A DNA stretch of 64,000 bases from Nitrospirales bacterium. GTDB lineage: Bacteria > Nitrospirota > Nitrospiria > Nitrospirales > UBA8639. Within the stretch, counting starts at the first letter, position 1, and each line of letters opens with the position of its first letter. A program made the position numbers and the translations under genes. The notes beneath the pieces were generated by a model. It was not told where the DNA came from. It saw only the letters and a program-made list of their open reading frames with translations, and searched no databases. Positions 20,181 through 29,810 of this stretch are shown in pieces. The stretch covers positions 1 through 64,000 of the forward strand of contig JAJDBQ010000093.1 of assembly GCA_029261255.1 (NCBI GenBank). Direction: 5' to 3'.

Positions 20181-21494
20181 ATGGCTAGTCAATCTGGCTT
20201 AACTTCTGCCTCTCAGTCTACTCTACAACGCATTTCTACCAGCCAATTACGACCCGGGATGTTCTTGGTTCGTGTGCTCGACTCCTGGTGGAAATCTCCC
20301 TTCTTTGTGCATCGACGCCTGCTGAATACTTCCTCTGAAGTCGAACAACTCATGCATTCGGGTATTCGAGAAGTCGAAATTGATACGGCCCTAGGAGTGA
20401 ACGTTGCTCCAGAGGCTGAATCTAAGGACGATGAAGCTTCATCTCTAGTAGACGACATTTCTATTGTCTCTGGCCATCAGGTGAATTCTCACACGGTTCT
20501 TTCTCCAGATATAGGATCTTCCCCTGATCCAACTCCATGTTCAGAAGAATCGAAGAGTCGAGAGGCTGTGGTCTTGTTGCGTGAGGCAGCCGTTGCCGCA
20601 GTTGAAGGCGCGTTTGAAGGTGTGAAGACTGGACACCTTATTTCTGAGCCAGCCCTCCGTGGAGCGGCACAGGCCCTGGTGCAAAAGTCCTTATCGGCAC
20701 CTGCCCTTGTCGCAGAGATTTTGCTTATCGATGCACTCAAGCAATGTGATAAATCGCTGTATACCCATGTCGTGGATACGGCGGTATACGCCATTTTGGT
20801 GGGTCTGCAATTAGGATGGGATGAAGCGCAACTTGAACGTGTAGGGATTGCTGGCTTGCTTCATGATGTCGGGTACATGCGCTTACCTCAGAATGTGGTT
20901 AAGGCCCACTGGGAGGGCCGATCTGATGCGGTGTTGCTACAGAAGCATGTGGTCATGGGTGAGACGTTGATTAAGCGGCAAGCTCAATTTTCTGATGATA
21001 TTGTGCGTATGGTGAGAGAGCATCATGCCTATCAAGATGGCTCTGGGTATCCAGAAGGGCAAGGCGGTGCTCTGCTGTCGGATTCAGGGCAACTTTTAGG
21101 CATCGTCGATTATTTTGATGAATTGACGACGGTTGGTGGTCCGTCTGGAGCGTTACCTGTCGCGATCGCCATTCGACGTCTATATCAAGAAGCAAAGAAA
21201 GGCAAATTCGCGACTGCGTATATTGAAGCCATGATCCGTATCCTGGGTGTCTTTCCTGTTGGGACGGTCGTGCAACTTTCTACTGGTGCGCAGGCGGTTG
21301 TCGTGAAACAACATTCAACAATAAGGCTCTCTCCTCATGTGAAAGTCTTTCGCGGTGCTGATGGGAAGCTTATTGCCGATCCTCAGGCGTGCGATTTATC
21401 TCAAGATACCAGTTTAGGTCATGATATCAGTATCGCCAAAGTGTTGGAGCCAACTGAATATACCCTCAATCTTGAAGATTTTTTTCAATCGTGA
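20181..21494 (+). CDS. HD-GYP domain protein (putative c-di-GMP phosphodiesterase) with DUF3391-like N-terminus
   Basis: LLHDVGYMRLP; REHHAYQDGSGYPEG. Confidence 0.9.
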   Translation: MASQSGLTSASQSTLQRISTSQLRPGMFLVRVLDSWWKSPFFVHRRLLNTSSEVEQLMHSGIREVEIDTALGVNVAPEAESKDDEASSLVDDISIVSGHQVNSHTVLSPDIGSSPDPTPCSEESKSREAVVLLREAAVAAVEGAFEGVKTGHLISEPALRGAAQALVQKSLSAPALVAEILLIDALKQCDKSLYTHVVDTAVYAILVGLQLGWDEAQLERVGIAGLLHDVGYMRLPQNVVKAHWEGRSDAVLLQKHVVMGETLIKRQAQFSDDIVRMVREHHAYQDGSGYPEGQGGALLSDSGQLLGIVDYFDELTTVGGPSGALPVAIAIRRLYQEAKKGKFATAYIEAMIRILGVFPVGTVVQLSTGAQAVVVKQHSTIRLSPHVKVFRGADGKLIADPQACDLSQDTSLGHDISIAKVLEPTEYTLNLEDFFQS

Positions 21495-24463
21495 TGCGGC
21501 ATAAACCTGCTCTCTTACAATATTTATGGGATGGACTGATGGTTGGGGTGTGTCTCCTTGATGACGATGGGAAGCTTATCGACATGAACGTCCCTGGCTC
21601 TCGTCTTTTGGGCTGGGGAGCGGTTTGTCCGATCAATGTTTCTTTTGAGGAGATCTTTCACGATACCGCTCTTCGTGAGGATGACGCTGGGAAGAGTCAG
21701 TTGTTATTGGAACGATTCAAGGAAGAAAAGATTGTGTGTTGTCCCCGGGTTCGTCTGCGTTATCGGCAAGGCGCGGGATGTTGGGTGGAGTTGAAAGGGG
21801 TGGCTGTTGAAGATGGCGTCGCGACTCAATTTCTTGTGATGTTTCGTGACCTGAGCTCGGAGACGCAGTTAGCTGAAGATTATCGCCGCTTGGCCTCTAT
21901 TCCCGAAGAAAGTCCGTTTCCTATTATTGAGGTTGATGCGGCAGGACACCTGTTGTACGCCAATCCTGCCATGGTGTGTTTAATGGAAGATGCCCATATT
22001 GGTGAAGATGGGTTTACGACGGCCTTGCCTGATCAATTCCCAGAGTTAGCAGCCCGTTGTTTTGTTCAAGGTCATTTGGAGTCCAATATTGAGGTGCAAG
22101 TCGGAGCGAAGCATTATGCGTGGTCTTTTTCGTCTCATCCTGAATTGGATCGACTGCGCGGGTATGGGATCGATGTGACTGATTCAAAGCGGGCTTCTGT
22201 TGAATTATCAGCCTTTGCCGAGACTTTGGAAACGAAGAATGTGGAATTAGATCAGGCGCTCATGAAGGCGGAAGCCGCTACACGTGCAAAGGCGGCCTTC
22301 CTGGCTACCATGAGTCATGAAATTCGGACGCCTTTAAACGGGGTGATTGGTATGGCAGAGTTGCTGTTGAATTCTACCTTGGATGTGGAGCAACAGGAAT
22401 GTACCAACATCATTCGAAAGTCTGGTGAAGGTTTGTTGGCCATCATTAATGACATTCTCGATATATCGAAAATTGAGTCAGGTCATATGGCTTTGGAGAA
22501 AATTGCTTTTCATCCACTTTCGCTTGTAGAAGAAGTCGTCGATCTCTTTTCGGAGCGTGCCTATCACAAGCGGTTAGATTTAGCTGCCTATGTCTCTCCA
22601 GATATTCCGGACCATCTTTTGGGTGATCCACATCGTTTACGACAGATTTTATCAAATTTTATTTCGAATGCCCTCAAATTTACTAGCCATGGTTCGGTCT
22701 TGGTTGAGGTCGGCTGGTTGCCTGATTGTACGGACACGCGTTCTGTCGATCGATCAATGGACGCTGAAGGGCAGGATTCACTATCGGAAGGAATCGTGCG
22801 ATTTGCTGTGAAGGATACGGGGATAGGGATTTCACAGTCTGTCCAACATCGAATCTTTCAGGTGTTTACGCAAGCCGATAGTTCTATGAGTCGAAAATTT
22901 GGCGGATCGGGCCTAGGGTTAGCGATCTCAAAACAATTGGCGGAACTGATGAATGGCACTGTCGGTGTGGAAAGTCAGGAGAGTGCAGGTTCAACCTTCT
23001 GGTGTGATATTCCTTTCCACTGTCCGGCGTTGGCGACGGAACTTCAGGTGAAATCGAAGCGATTCTTGAATAAAGATATTCTGGTGTGCTCACGTACGGA
23101 TGTTTCTGTCGACGTGGTTGTTCGTTATTTACGAGATTGTGGCGCACGGATTGTGCGCGCTGCGGAGGTTCGTGATGCCGCGGTATTCTTAGAGAGTAAA
23201 CAGACTTCGCCTCTTGATGTGCTAGGGATCATTCTGGGACGGGCGTCTTATGATGATGCTTGGAGAGGCTGGCACGAAGCCGTACGTGCAACTAATTTCT
23301 CTCACTTGAGAATATGGGGGCTGAAACATTTTTGGATGCGGAATGAAAGTGAAGGGTCTTCCGGGTTGTTTGACGGCATGATCGCGATGCCCATTCATCG
23401 TGAACAATTGTATCACTGTGTTCTTGGGGAGCCAAACAGATTTGTGGACACAATTGTTCTCTCAGAAGAGGGACGGCATGATGTTCAAGCACCTCAGGGA
23501 GGAGATGCCAAAGGAAGAAATGGACATGATTTATACAGTCATGATCAAGAGAACGATCGACATTCCATTCTTGTTGTTGATGATAATGCGGTGAACCGAA
23601 AAGTTGCTGTCGGTCTTTTTGAAAAATTGGGCTGTCAGGTGTATGTGGCAGAATCCGGAGATCAGGCCTTGAATCTTGTTCAAGAGTATCATGTTGATGT
23701 GGTGATGATGGATTGGGAGTTGCCGGGGATGGATGGCTTTGAAACCGCGCGAGCTATTCGAGCATTAGAAGATGCGAATCGCCTTAAGCCATCTTATTTG
23801 AGCAATCCTCAGTCAGGGAAAGTCGGTTCTTCTTTTTTTGGACATTTGCCAATCGTCGGGATGACAGCTCACGGACATTCAGAACGCAGTGTCGCTGATT
23901 GGGAAAGTGTGATGGATGATTGTTTGGCCAAACCTGTGCATTTACAGGATTTGGCTAATGTTCTTGAGCGATGGGTCAAGCCCAAGTCTCATGATGCAGA
24001 ACTACAGTCTCCTTTAGCTGACGATCCTGTTGTAGGGCATCAGACTGAAGCTAGGACAGATCCGTTGGAAGTCATTCCTGAGCTGAGGGGACAGCAGCAT
24101 CAAGAGGAAATGTACGATTATTCGGCGGCCTTGGACAGCATGGAAGGTGACGAAATATTGTTGCACTCACTTTTTGAGATTTTTCTCGAAACTGCCCCAA
24201 GCATTATGAAATGTGTGCGCGAAGCGATGAGTGCTGGGGACCGTACCGCCGTTCAGCGCCACGTGCATCAGCTCAAAGGAGCATTGTTCGCTCTGAATGC
24301 CTCGCATCAGGCCGTCATGGCTGAACAGTTGGAAGGGGAGATCTCTGCTTGTTCCATTGCCCAATTAGAGAATCTGGTGACTGTGATGGAACGTGATGTG
24401 ACGGTTATGATGACGATGTTGCGACAGGCTCTTCATCCTGAGGCGACAACCGATGGTGCCTGA
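21491..24463 (+). CDS. Hybrid histidine kinase: PAS, HisKA, HATPase, degenerate REC, REC, HPt
   Basis: MSHEIRTPLNGVIGM; GTGIGIS...GGSGLGLAISK; VVDDNAVNRK...MDWELPGMDG; HQLKG HPt. Overlaps the previous stop by 4 bp. Confidence 0.93.
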   Translation: MMRHKPALLQYLWDGLMVGVCLLDDDGKLIDMNVPGSRLLGWGAVCPINVSFEEIFHDTALREDDAGKSQLLLERFKEEKIVCCPRVRLRYRQGAGCWVELKGVAVEDGVATQFLVMFRDLSSETQLAEDYRRLASIPEESPFPIIEVDAAGHLLYANPAMVCLMEDAHIGEDGFTTALPDQFPELAARCFVQGHLESNIEVQVGAKHYAWSFSSHPELDRLRGYGIDVTDSKRASVELSAFAETLETKNVELDQALMKAEAATRAKAAFLATMSHEIRTPLNGVIGMAELLLNSTLDVEQQECTNIIRKSGEGLLAIINDILDISKIESGHMALEKIAFHPLSLVEEVVDLFSERAYHKRLDLAAYVSPDIPDHLLGDPHRLRQILSNFISNALKFTSHGSVLVEVGWLPDCTDTRSVDRSMDAEGQDSLSEGIVRFAVKDTGIGISQSVQHRIFQVFTQADSSMSRKFGGSGLGLAISKQLAELMNGTVGVESQESAGSTFWCDIPFHCPALATELQVKSKRFLNKDILVCSRTDVSVDVVVRYLRDCGARIVRAAEVRDAAVFLESKQTSPLDVLGIILGRASYDDAWRGWHEAVRATNFSHLRIWGLKHFWMRNESEGSSGLFDGMIAMPIHREQLYHCVLGEPNRFVDTIVLSEEGRHDVQAPQGGDAKGRNGHDLYSHDQENDRHSILVVDDNAVNRKVAVGLFEKLGCQVYVAESGDQALNLVQEYHVDVVMMDWELPGMDGFETARAIRALEDANRLKPSYLSNPQSGKVGSSFFGHLPIVGMTAHGHSERSVADWESVMDDCLAKPVHLQDLANVLERWVKPKSHDAELQSPLADDPVVGHQTEARTDPLEVIPELRGQQHQEEMYDYSAALDSMEGDEILLHSLFEIFLETAPSIMKCVREAMSAGDRTAVQRHVHQLKGALFALNASHQAVMAEQLEGEISACSIAQLENLVTVMERDVTVMMTMLRQALHPEATTDGA

Positions 24464-24637
24464 TGTTGCTCAAGTCTATCGTGAGCTGTCAGCTGTGAGT
24501 GATCGAGTATTGAGTGGGAGAAGTGAAGAATTGAGAAGAAATATGCGTCGGATAGCCATTTCTTGTTCTTTATTAAGTCTGACGACCGTGTTTTTCCCGA
24601 AATAGAGAGAGCAAATCCAAGCATCTTCAAAAAAGTC

Positions 24638-24665
24638 TCAAGTTTTCAATATATCAGTCCGATAC
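24638..24665 (+). promoter_or_regulatory. Candidate sigma-28 promoter upstream of the HTH gene
   Basis: TCAAGTTT-N12-TCCGATAC, same architecture as the flgM candidate. Confidence 0.5.
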
Positions 24666-24704
24666 TTGAAACATTATTGGCTAAACTCAAATGAGGGTAT
24701 TACG

Positions 24705-24932
24705 ATGAAAGATTTACTGACGTTAAGTGAAGTTTCGACCTTCCTAAAAGTTCCGAAGTCGACGATTTACAAATTGGCTCGGGAACGCCGCCTTCCTGGT
24801 CATAAAGTTGGGAAGCATTGGCGATTTGTCAGGGAAGAGATCGAAGCATGGGTTCAAAATGCTGGTGCAGGTGACGCGATGGTTGGAGCGGCTGCCGGCA
24901 ATGGGAACCAAGACCGGTTTAGTTTGAATTAA
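24705..24932 (+). CDS. Small helix-turn-helix (excisionase/MerR-like) DNA-binding protein
   Basis: LLTLSEVSTFLKVPKSTIYKLARERRLPGHKVGKHWRFVREEIEAWV. Confidence 0.88.
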   Translation: MKDLLTLSEVSTFLKVPKSTIYKLARERRLPGHKVGKHWRFVREEIEAWVQNAGAGDAMVGAAAGNGNQDRFSLN

Positions 24933-25007
24933 TCGTCTATTCTTCACGAACTGATTCTTCTGTACATCCCGGATGATGATGTGAAACCTGAATAGTGTTT
25001 CATCGAC

Positions 25008-25045
25008 GCCCCACATATTGAAGCGAGGATGCTTCAGTGTGGGGC
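25008..25045 (+). terminator. Stem-loop downstream of the HTH gene, possible terminator
   Basis: GCCCCACATATTGAAGC GAGGAT GCTTCAGTGTGGGGC inverted repeat; no strong T-run follows. Confidence 0.55.
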
Positions 25046-25474
25046 ATTGATTTCTCCTTCAATGACACCTTTTTCTCTCCCCGCTGAATAATTCTCAAAT
25101 CGCAAGGATCCCCAGAGGTTCAAGTTCTTACCCTATGGGGGTTCAGCCTTTGCCATATCCATGTTAGCTCATGATCCTGCCCTCTTCATTTTTTCCGAAA
25201 TAATAAACGAGATCGTTCGTTACGCAAGTTGCCATCATCAATGATTCCCGCTGTTTTTTGTTATTGCCTCTAACGAGCACTCTAGGAAGAAAATGCCGAG
25301 TCATGTTGTCATGATAACTTTTTGAAAAGACCTCTAAAGAATGGGTGGATTATGACCGAACTTCACTATACCGCATGTATTGATTGCCGCTGAACGTACA
25401 TGAATATTATGCAGTCTAGTTAATTATTATTATGGGACATTTTACAGGGGGAGCAAGCCCCAAGTGGTAAGGAG

Positions 25475-25891
25475 TTGAGTATGAGCTTGATTGATACCAG
25501 TCTCAAAGTGTTAGTCGTCGATGATATGTCGACGATGCGGAGAATTGTGAAAAATGTGTTAAAGCAAATTGGCTTCTCGGACATGATCGAAGCAGAAAAT
25601 GGGCAGGATGGATTGAATAAATTAAAGGCTCCAGATGCTGGCATTGGCTTGGTCGTGTCGGATTGGAATATGCCCGTGATGCAAGGCATTGATTTTTTGC
25701 GGGCTGTGCGTGCTGATCCTGATCTGAAACATCTCCCATTCTTGATGGTGACGGCAGAAGCTCAGAAAGAAAATATCATTGAAGCGGTTCAAGCTGGTGT
25801 GAGTAACTATGTCGTCAAGCCCTTTACGGCTGAGGCTCTTCAGGGGAAATTAGAGAAAATTTTCGCCAATCTGAAGTCAGCTAAAGCGTAA
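25475..25891 (+). CDS. cheY: CheY (copy 2)
   Basis: [38 protein letters not shown]. Confidence 0.95.
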   Translation: MSMSLIDTSLKVLVVDDMSTMRRIVKNVLKQIGFSDMIEAENGQDGLNKLKAPDAGIGLVVSDWNMPVMQGIDFLRAVRADPDLKHLPFLMVTAEAQKENIIEAVQAGVSNYVVKPFTAEALQGKLEKIFANLKSAKA

Positions 25892-25941
25892 ATCTGAATA
25901 GCATTCATTTCTAAATAATTAGATGAATAAAGGAGAAAACT

Positions 25942-26577
25942 ATGTTGATCGATCGTGATATTGATTCGGACGAAATAGATACAGACGAAATAGATAGGCC
26001 GGAAGAAGATCATTCCATTAACAATGAACTCGCTGAGCTGACGAAATACGTATCAATGATTACCAGCACGGTTCGCGATATGGAATCGCCAGTCACCACG
26101 ACGTCTGATCAATTGCCACAGGCTACAGCACACTTGAACGATTTGGCGAAGTTGACAGAAGAGGGGACACATCGGGTCCTTAGCTTAACTGAAGCCATAG
26201 AAATAAATCGGGGGGCCATGAAAACGGCTCTGGAACAGTTACAGCAAAAAGTTGGTAGCGAGCATGCCGAAGATGTGAAAAGTGTCATCGCTATGGTGGA
26301 AGCTGATGAAAGCCGGCTCACGGATATTCATGTGGCCTTATCGTTTCAAGATCTCGTGGCACAGCGAGTGGCCAAACTTGTGACGATTCTGAACGAAGTG
26401 CAGCATAAATTACTCAAGTTGGTTGTGGTGTTTGGTATTAAGAATAAGAACGATGGAACAGCGAAGCAAGACGATGGTCGAGGGAGCGAAATGCTGCGTC
26501 AACTGGATGCGTCACAAACTACTGCGCTTGAGCAAGACCTTGTAGATGATATTTTATCTGAATTTGGATGCTCCTGA
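25942..26577 (+). CDS. cheZ: Protein phosphatase CheZ
   Basis: LSFQDLVAQRVAKLV motif and C-terminal EQDLVDDILSEFGCS, a CheY-binding-like tail. Confidence 0.85.
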   Translation: MLIDRDIDSDEIDTDEIDRPEEDHSINNELAELTKYVSMITSTVRDMESPVTTTSDQLPQATAHLNDLAKLTEEGTHRVLSLTEAIEINRGAMKTALEQLQQKVGSEHAEDVKSVIAMVEADESRLTDIHVALSFQDLVAQRVAKLVTILNEVQHKLLKLVVVFGIKNKNDGTAKQDDGRGSEMLRQLDASQTTALEQDLVDDILSEFGCS

Positions 26578-26643
26578 GAGCAGAGGCTCAAATGTGATGA
26601 ATAGATTGATGCATACAGAATATCGAGTTGAAGAAGGTGATCT

Positions 26644-28617
26644 ATGAACGATGAAATGCAAGAGATACTTCAAGATTTCCTTGCGGAAAGCTCTGAAATG
26701 TTAGAAGCGCTTGACCAACATTTTGTCAAGCTTGAAACTGAGCCGACGAACGCCGATCTCTTGAATGAGATTTTTCGGTGTATGCATAGTATGAAGGGAT
26801 CAGCGGGATTCCTTGGCTTTACCAATTTGGTTGAAGTCGCGCATCAGGGTGAAAGCTTATTGAATAAGTTGCGACTAGGGGAGATGAGTGTTTCACCATT
26901 TATTATCGATATCATTCTTGAAGCGGTGGATGCCGTCAAGCTGATACATGCTGATATTCGGGAGACCGGAGAAGATACGCATGTCGAGACAACGTTGATA
27001 GTCAATAAACTCACGCTCACGATGGACAGTGCTGATGATCTCAAAGATCTTATGCCTGCAGAACCAACCGTTGCCAGTCCTACCGCTATGACGGAGGGGC
27101 CATCTGAAGCCGCAACAAGCACACCGGAACCTGAGGCAACTGCAACAGTAGAAGAGGAAACGAATAAGCCAGAGGAACCTGAAGCACAAGCCGAACCAGT
27201 TGTGGTTCCAGAGGGCGTTGCTGAAGGGCAAGCCGAACCAGTTGTGGTTCCAGAGGTCCTTGCTGAAGGGCAAGCGGAATCTGTTGTGGTTCCAGAGGTC
27301 GTTGCTGAACCTGAAAGTACGCCTGTTCTTTCTGATGTGCTGAATAAAATGCAAGAGGTTGCGTCACGCACGGCCAAGGCCGCTGCCCCAGCACCAACAA
27401 AATCTGGCGGCAAAGAAGAAGATGTGACGGTTCGAGTAGAAACCAAGCGGCTTGATCATGTGATGAACCTTGTTGGAGAGCTGGTGCTAGGGCGGAATCG
27501 ACTGATGAAGCTCGGGTATGGACTTGATGAACAATATGAGACAGATCCACTCGTTCGTGAGTTGGGTATTGCCTTTGCGCAACTTAATCTCGTGACATCT
27601 GATTTACAATTAGCCGTGATGAAGACTCGAATGGTTCCAATTCGAAAAGTCTTTTCTCGTTTTCCTCGGTTGGTTCGAGATTTATCCAGTAAGTTGGGTA
27701 AACAAGTGAAGTTAGAGCTTGTTGGAGAAGATACAGAGGTTGATAAGTCTGTGGCAGACGAATTAAGTGATCCTTTAGTCCATCTCGTGCGGAATTCTAT
27801 GGATCATGGTTTAGAGACTATTGAGGAACGTAAACGAACGGGAAAAAGTGCTGAGGGCTCTGTGCGGTTAGCGGCCTATCATGAAGGCAATAGCATCGTC
27901 ATTCGTATTGAAGATGATGGGCGTGGCTTACAAGTGGACAAAATCGCAAAGAGTGCAGTAGAGAAGGGTTTAATCTCTGAGTCAGAGATTTCGAATATGG
28001 GTCCGCGAGATATGATGAACCTTATTCTCTTGCCAGGGTTTAGTACAGCTGATCAGGTCAGTGATTTGTCTGGTCGGGGTGTCGGGATGGATGTGGTCCG
28101 AACCAATATTAGCCGCATGAATGGCAGCTTAGAATTGGATTCAGAACCCGGTCGCGGCTGTCAGGTCACGATTAAACTTCCCTTAACAGTGGCCATTATC
28201 CAGGCGCTGTTGGTTGAAGTGGGTAATGCGACGTTTGCTGTACCTCTGGCATCTGTGGTGGAAGCGGTGAAGGTGACAAAAGACGACATCAAAAGTGTGA
28301 ATGGGCAAGCCGTCTTGAATCTTCGAGAACGGATCCTTCCATTGTTGAATTTAGCTCAAACCTTTCAAGTTCCCAATGAGCGTACAAGTGACGAATGTTA
28401 TGTGGTCGTCGTGGCTATTGGTGCTCAACGATTTGGAGTGCTGGTGGATCGTTTGCGAGCTCAAGAAGAAGTGGTGATCAAATCATTAGGTGACTTTTTA
28501 TCTAATGTTCAAGGTGTCGCAGGAGCAACGATTACTGGAGATGGAAAAGTTGTTTTGATCTTGGACATGGCTGATTTAGTGAAGAATGTGCCTGGGGCAT
28601 CATTCGCTTCAATGTGA
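26644..28617 (+). CDS. cheA: Chemotaxis histidine kinase CheA (copy 2)
   Basis: HPt CMHSMKGSAGFLGF; LVRNSMDHGLE; GRGVGMDVV; C-terminal CheW-like domain. Confidence 0.95.
   Translation: MNDEMQEILQDFLAESSEMLEALDQHFVKLETEPTNADLLNEIFRCMHSMKGSAGFLGFTNLVEVAHQGESLLNKLRLGEMSVSPFIIDIILEAVDAVKLIHADIRETGEDTHVETTLIVNKLTLTMDSADDLKDLMPAEPTVASPTAMTEGPSEAATSTPEPEATATVEEETNKPEEPEAQAEPVVVPEGVAEGQAEPVVVPEVLAEGQAESVVVPEVVAEPESTPVLSDVLNKMQEVASRTAKAAAPAPTKSGGKEEDVTVRVETKRLDHVMNLVGELVLGRNRLMKLGYGLDEQYETDPLVRELGIAFAQLNLVTSDLQLAVMKTRMVPIRKVFSRFPRLVRDLSSKLGKQVKLELVGEDTEVDKSVADELSDPLVHLVRNSMDHGLETIEERKRTGKSAEGSVRLAAYHEGNSIVIRIEDDGRGLQVDKIAKSAVEKGLISESEISNMGPRDMMNLILLPGFSTADQVSDLSGRGVGMDVVRTNISRMNGSLELDSEPGRGCQVTIKLPLTVAIIQALLVEVGNATFAVPLASVVEAVKVTKDDIKSVNGQAVLNLRERILPLLNLAQTFQVPNERTSDECYVVVVAIGAQRFGVLVDRLRAQEEVVIKSLGDFLSNVQGVAGATITGDGKVVLILDMADLVKNVPGASFASM
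27190..27312 (+). repeat. 42-bp tandem repeat (about 3 copies) in the CheA2 linker
   Basis: gccgaaccagttgtggttccagag(g/c)... repeated, encoding AEPVVVPEGVAEGQ / AEPVVVPEVLAEGQ / AESVVVPEVVAEP. Confidence 0.9.
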
Positions 28618-28629
28618 TCATGGAATTCT

Positions 28630-28738
28630 AAGTGCAAAGGGAGAAGTTGAACGTGAAATGCAAGAAAGATGAGAACAGAAAAAATCCAGGAAGTTTTCCC
28701 TTCTTACTTCTTACTTTTCACTTCCTACTTCTCACGTA
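28630..28738. repeat. Intergenic repeat, GTGAGAAG variant
   Basis: Left purine-rich arm, then cttcttacttcttacttttcacttcctacttctcacg. Confidence 0.7.
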
Positions 28739-28753
28739 TAAGAGGAGCGTGTA

Positions 28754-29710
28754 ATGGCAAATTTGATGGCAGAGATTGATCAACGGACGAGCTTGGCAGG
28801 CGCCAATAAAATGGAACTGTTGATGTTTCATCTTGGTACGGATGAAATTTATGGCATTAATGTGTTCAAAATTCGAGAAGTGATGCAAATGCCTCCCGTG
28901 ACAAAGATTCCTGATTCCGACTCTAGAATTTTAGGACTTGTAAATTTACGTGGCGAAAATGTGGCTCTTATCGATTTAGCTCAAGCCATTGGATTGGGTT
29001 CTCTGGCTATCCAAGGAGCCAAGCTCATCATTGCGGAATATAACGACAATAAACAGGGTTTCTTAGTGGGAGGTGTTGATCGAATAATTCGGATGTCTTG
29101 GGAACGCATTCAGGTTCCACCGCCGATGGTTCAATCAAGTAAACAAGGAGCTGTTACGGCTGTCACGAAGCTAGAGGATGGACGGATGGTGCTTATTCTG
29201 GACGTAGAAAAAGTCTTAGCGGAATTGCACCCGCGTGCAGATGATGAAATCATGGTCGGCATTGAAATGGTGAAGGAGCTAGCTGGCAAGCGCGTTCTTA
29301 TTGCCGACGATTCTGTTGTGGCTCGAAAACAAATCATGAAAACCTTAGAACGCTTAGGGATGAAGTGGGAAGAAACGCAAACAGGCAAAGAGGCCTTGAC
29401 GCGCTTACGACAACTCGCGGAGGGCGCAGAGGGTTCTGGGCAAACCATCTATGATTTGTTGGCTGGAGTGATTACGGACATTGAAATGCCAGAAATGGAC
29501 GGATTCTCTCTCACGAAACATATTCGAGAAGATGCCCGTCTTCAAGGGTTGCCGATCTTGATGCATTCCTCGCTTTCTGGAGAATGTAATATTGAGAGAG
29601 GTAAATCATTGGGTGTTACTGACTATGTGACAAAATTTCAACCGGCTGAACTTCGAGACAAACTGGTTAAACATCTTGGACAGGTTAACTTAGCATCGAT
29701 TCGTGGCTAA
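28754..29710 (+). CDS. cheV: Chemotaxis protein CheV (CheW domain plus REC domain)
   Basis: N-terminal CheW-like; C-terminal REC ADDSVVARKQIM, ITDIEMPEMDG. Confidence 0.92.
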   Translation: MANLMAEIDQRTSLAGANKMELLMFHLGTDEIYGINVFKIREVMQMPPVTKIPDSDSRILGLVNLRGENVALIDLAQAIGLGSLAIQGAKLIIAEYNDNKQGFLVGGVDRIIRMSWERIQVPPPMVQSSKQGAVTAVTKLEDGRMVLILDVEKVLAELHPRADDEIMVGIEMVKELAGKRVLIADDSVVARKQIMKTLERLGMKWEETQTGKEALTRLRQLAEGAEGSGQTIYDLLAGVITDIEMPEMDGFSLTKHIREDARLQGLPILMHSSLSGECNIERGKSLGVTDYVTKFQPAELRDKLVKHLGQVNLASIRG

Positions 29711-29720
29711 AGGAGATAAC

Positions 29721-29810
29721 ATGATGCGAAGAGGGAAATATTTACGAGATTCGTTGCTTGGTCGGATACACGGTCGGACAACTACAAGTAGATGGAAACA
29801 TGACACATGA
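29721..29810 (+). CDS. Putative 29-aa basic leader peptide coupled to the downstream MCP
   Basis: aaaggagataac RBS then [32 protein letters not shown], stop TGA overlaps ATG29807 (ATGA). Confidence 0.45.
   Translation: MMRRGKYLRDSLLGRIHGRTTTSRWKHDT

Noticed and set aside
24705-24932. Phage/ICE excisionase
   Set aside because: Excisionase-like HTH but no integrase, att-like repeat or phage genes nearby; better explained as a small regulator.
25110-25141. Short inverted repeat CCCCAGAGG...CCCTATGGGG
   Set aside because: Weak stem with mismatches and no context to assign a function.
27086-27550. Minus-strand ORFs of 153-200 aa opposite CheA2
   Set aside because: Produced by the 42-bp tandem repeat and biased codons of the plus-strand CheA2 linker; low-complexity translations with no RBS or domain.
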